This document shows positions 5,534-5,708 of a stretch of DNA of 5,708 nucleotides, one piece after another. Each line of letters opens with the position of its first letter. The first letter of the stretch is position 1. This DNA is from an uncultured Lachnospiraceae bacterium (GTDB taxonomy: Bacteria > Bacillota > Clostridia > Lachnospirales > Lachnospiraceae), in contig CADBRG010000151.1 of assembly GCA_902797015.1 (NCBI GenBank), forward strand, positions 1 to 5,708, in the 5' to 3' direction. The notes below the pieces were generated by a model, which ran no database searches, was not told where the DNA came from, and worked only from the letters and a program-made list of their open reading frames with translations. Position numbers and translations under genes: made by a program.

Positions 5534-5694
5534 GCATAAGCTATCGAGGTATAGATACGAAGCGTATGCTTGCATGCAGATTCGTATCTATAGCGAGATG
5601 TAACGGTAATGAGCATGAAGCACAATAGTGCGGAATGCGAATTGCCGTAGTGCTGCGAGAAGAGTGAAGCGATGGAGCAGCACGTAGCTTATGC
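5534..5694 (+). ncRNA. Multi-branched structured RNA candidate, possibly the raiA-motif RNA
   Basis: No protein gene is seen at 5531-5708. GCATAAGCTAT (5534-5544) pairs with GTAGCTTATGC (5684-5694; ten Watson-Crick pairs and one G-U) and encloses three hairpins. A: 5550-5561 with 5581-5592 (12 bp), topped by 5564-5568/5573-5577 with a G(CUUG)C tetraloop. B: 5603-5610/5641-5648, GCAT/ATGC (5613-5616/5635-5638) and GCAC/GTGC (5620-5623/5628-5631), separated by GA/GA and GAA/GGA internal loops. C: GTGCTGC/GCAGCAC (5650-5656/5677-5683), a GA/GA mismatch and a purine-rich loop. The G-A mismatches and CUUG loop favour the plus strand as the RNA. The raiA-motif RNA is known to lie between raiA (hpf) and comFC in Bacillota, and this site fits; I cannot confirm the match from consensus. 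No clear separate promoter is visible, and the RNA may continue past the window edge. An intergenic repeat is the main alternative. Confidence 0.6.
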
Positions 5695-5708
5695 AATAGT
5701 AAGCGGCA

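Noticed and set aside
5534..5694. Cloverleaf shape suggesting a tRNA or tmRNA
   Set aside because: Arms are too long, there is no T-loop GTTCRANNC, no anticodon arm geometry and no CCA end; the shape is only superficially similar.
5531..5708. CRISPR array or insertion-sequence end
   Set aside because: There are no equal-length direct repeats with spacers, no transposase fragment and no target duplication; the repeats are inverted and nested.

Overview
The window is a chromosomal stretch of an anaerobic Gram-positive bacterium, most likely a Clostridia member of the Lachnospiraceae type. This rests on strong AGGAG/AAGGAGGT ribosome binding sites, moderate GC content, a FeoA-FeoB fusion, a long-form hibernation factor and the protein sequence flavour. 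It is inference; no 16S or other taxonomic marker is present. There are five protein genes, all intact except the first, which runs in from the left edge.

Layout. (1) 1-1724, plus strand: the C-terminal half of glycerol kinase (glpK), then after 26 bp a monoacylglycerol-lipase-like serine hydrolase. Together they look like a glyceride-to-glycerol-3-phosphate step. (2) 1725-1823: an AT-rich gap with a probable promoter and a 40-bp near-perfect palindrome overlapping its -10 box, placed like an operator. (3) 1824-4202: a fused FeoA-FeoB ferrous iron transporter with a histidine-rich linker. (4) 4224-4269: a hairpin with A and T tracts on its two sides, serving as a shared terminator for the converging feoB and greA. 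(5) 4278-4781, minus strand: a GreA-family transcript cleavage factor. (6) 4782-4943: a divergent promoter region for greA and hpf. (7) 4944-5489, plus strand: long-form ribosome hibernation factor (hpf, also called raiA), followed by a strong terminator at 5499-5530. (8) 5531-5708: no protein gene, but a dense set of nested inverted repeats that folds on paper into a closed multi-branch RNA.

The most interesting part is the right end. An 11-bp closing helix (5534-5544 with 5684-5694) encloses three hairpins. Their internal loops are tandem G-A mismatches, and one hairpin ends in a canonical CUUG tetraloop. These features make sense only as plus-strand RNA. The position directly after hpf/raiA matches the known habitat of the raiA-motif noncoding RNA, which usually lies between raiA and comFC. 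Whether this sequence is that RNA or another structured element needs a covariance-model search. The second notable item is the feo palindrome, which contains two copies of a TTCT-N3-AGAA dyad and looks like a metal-responsive operator of uncertain regulator class.
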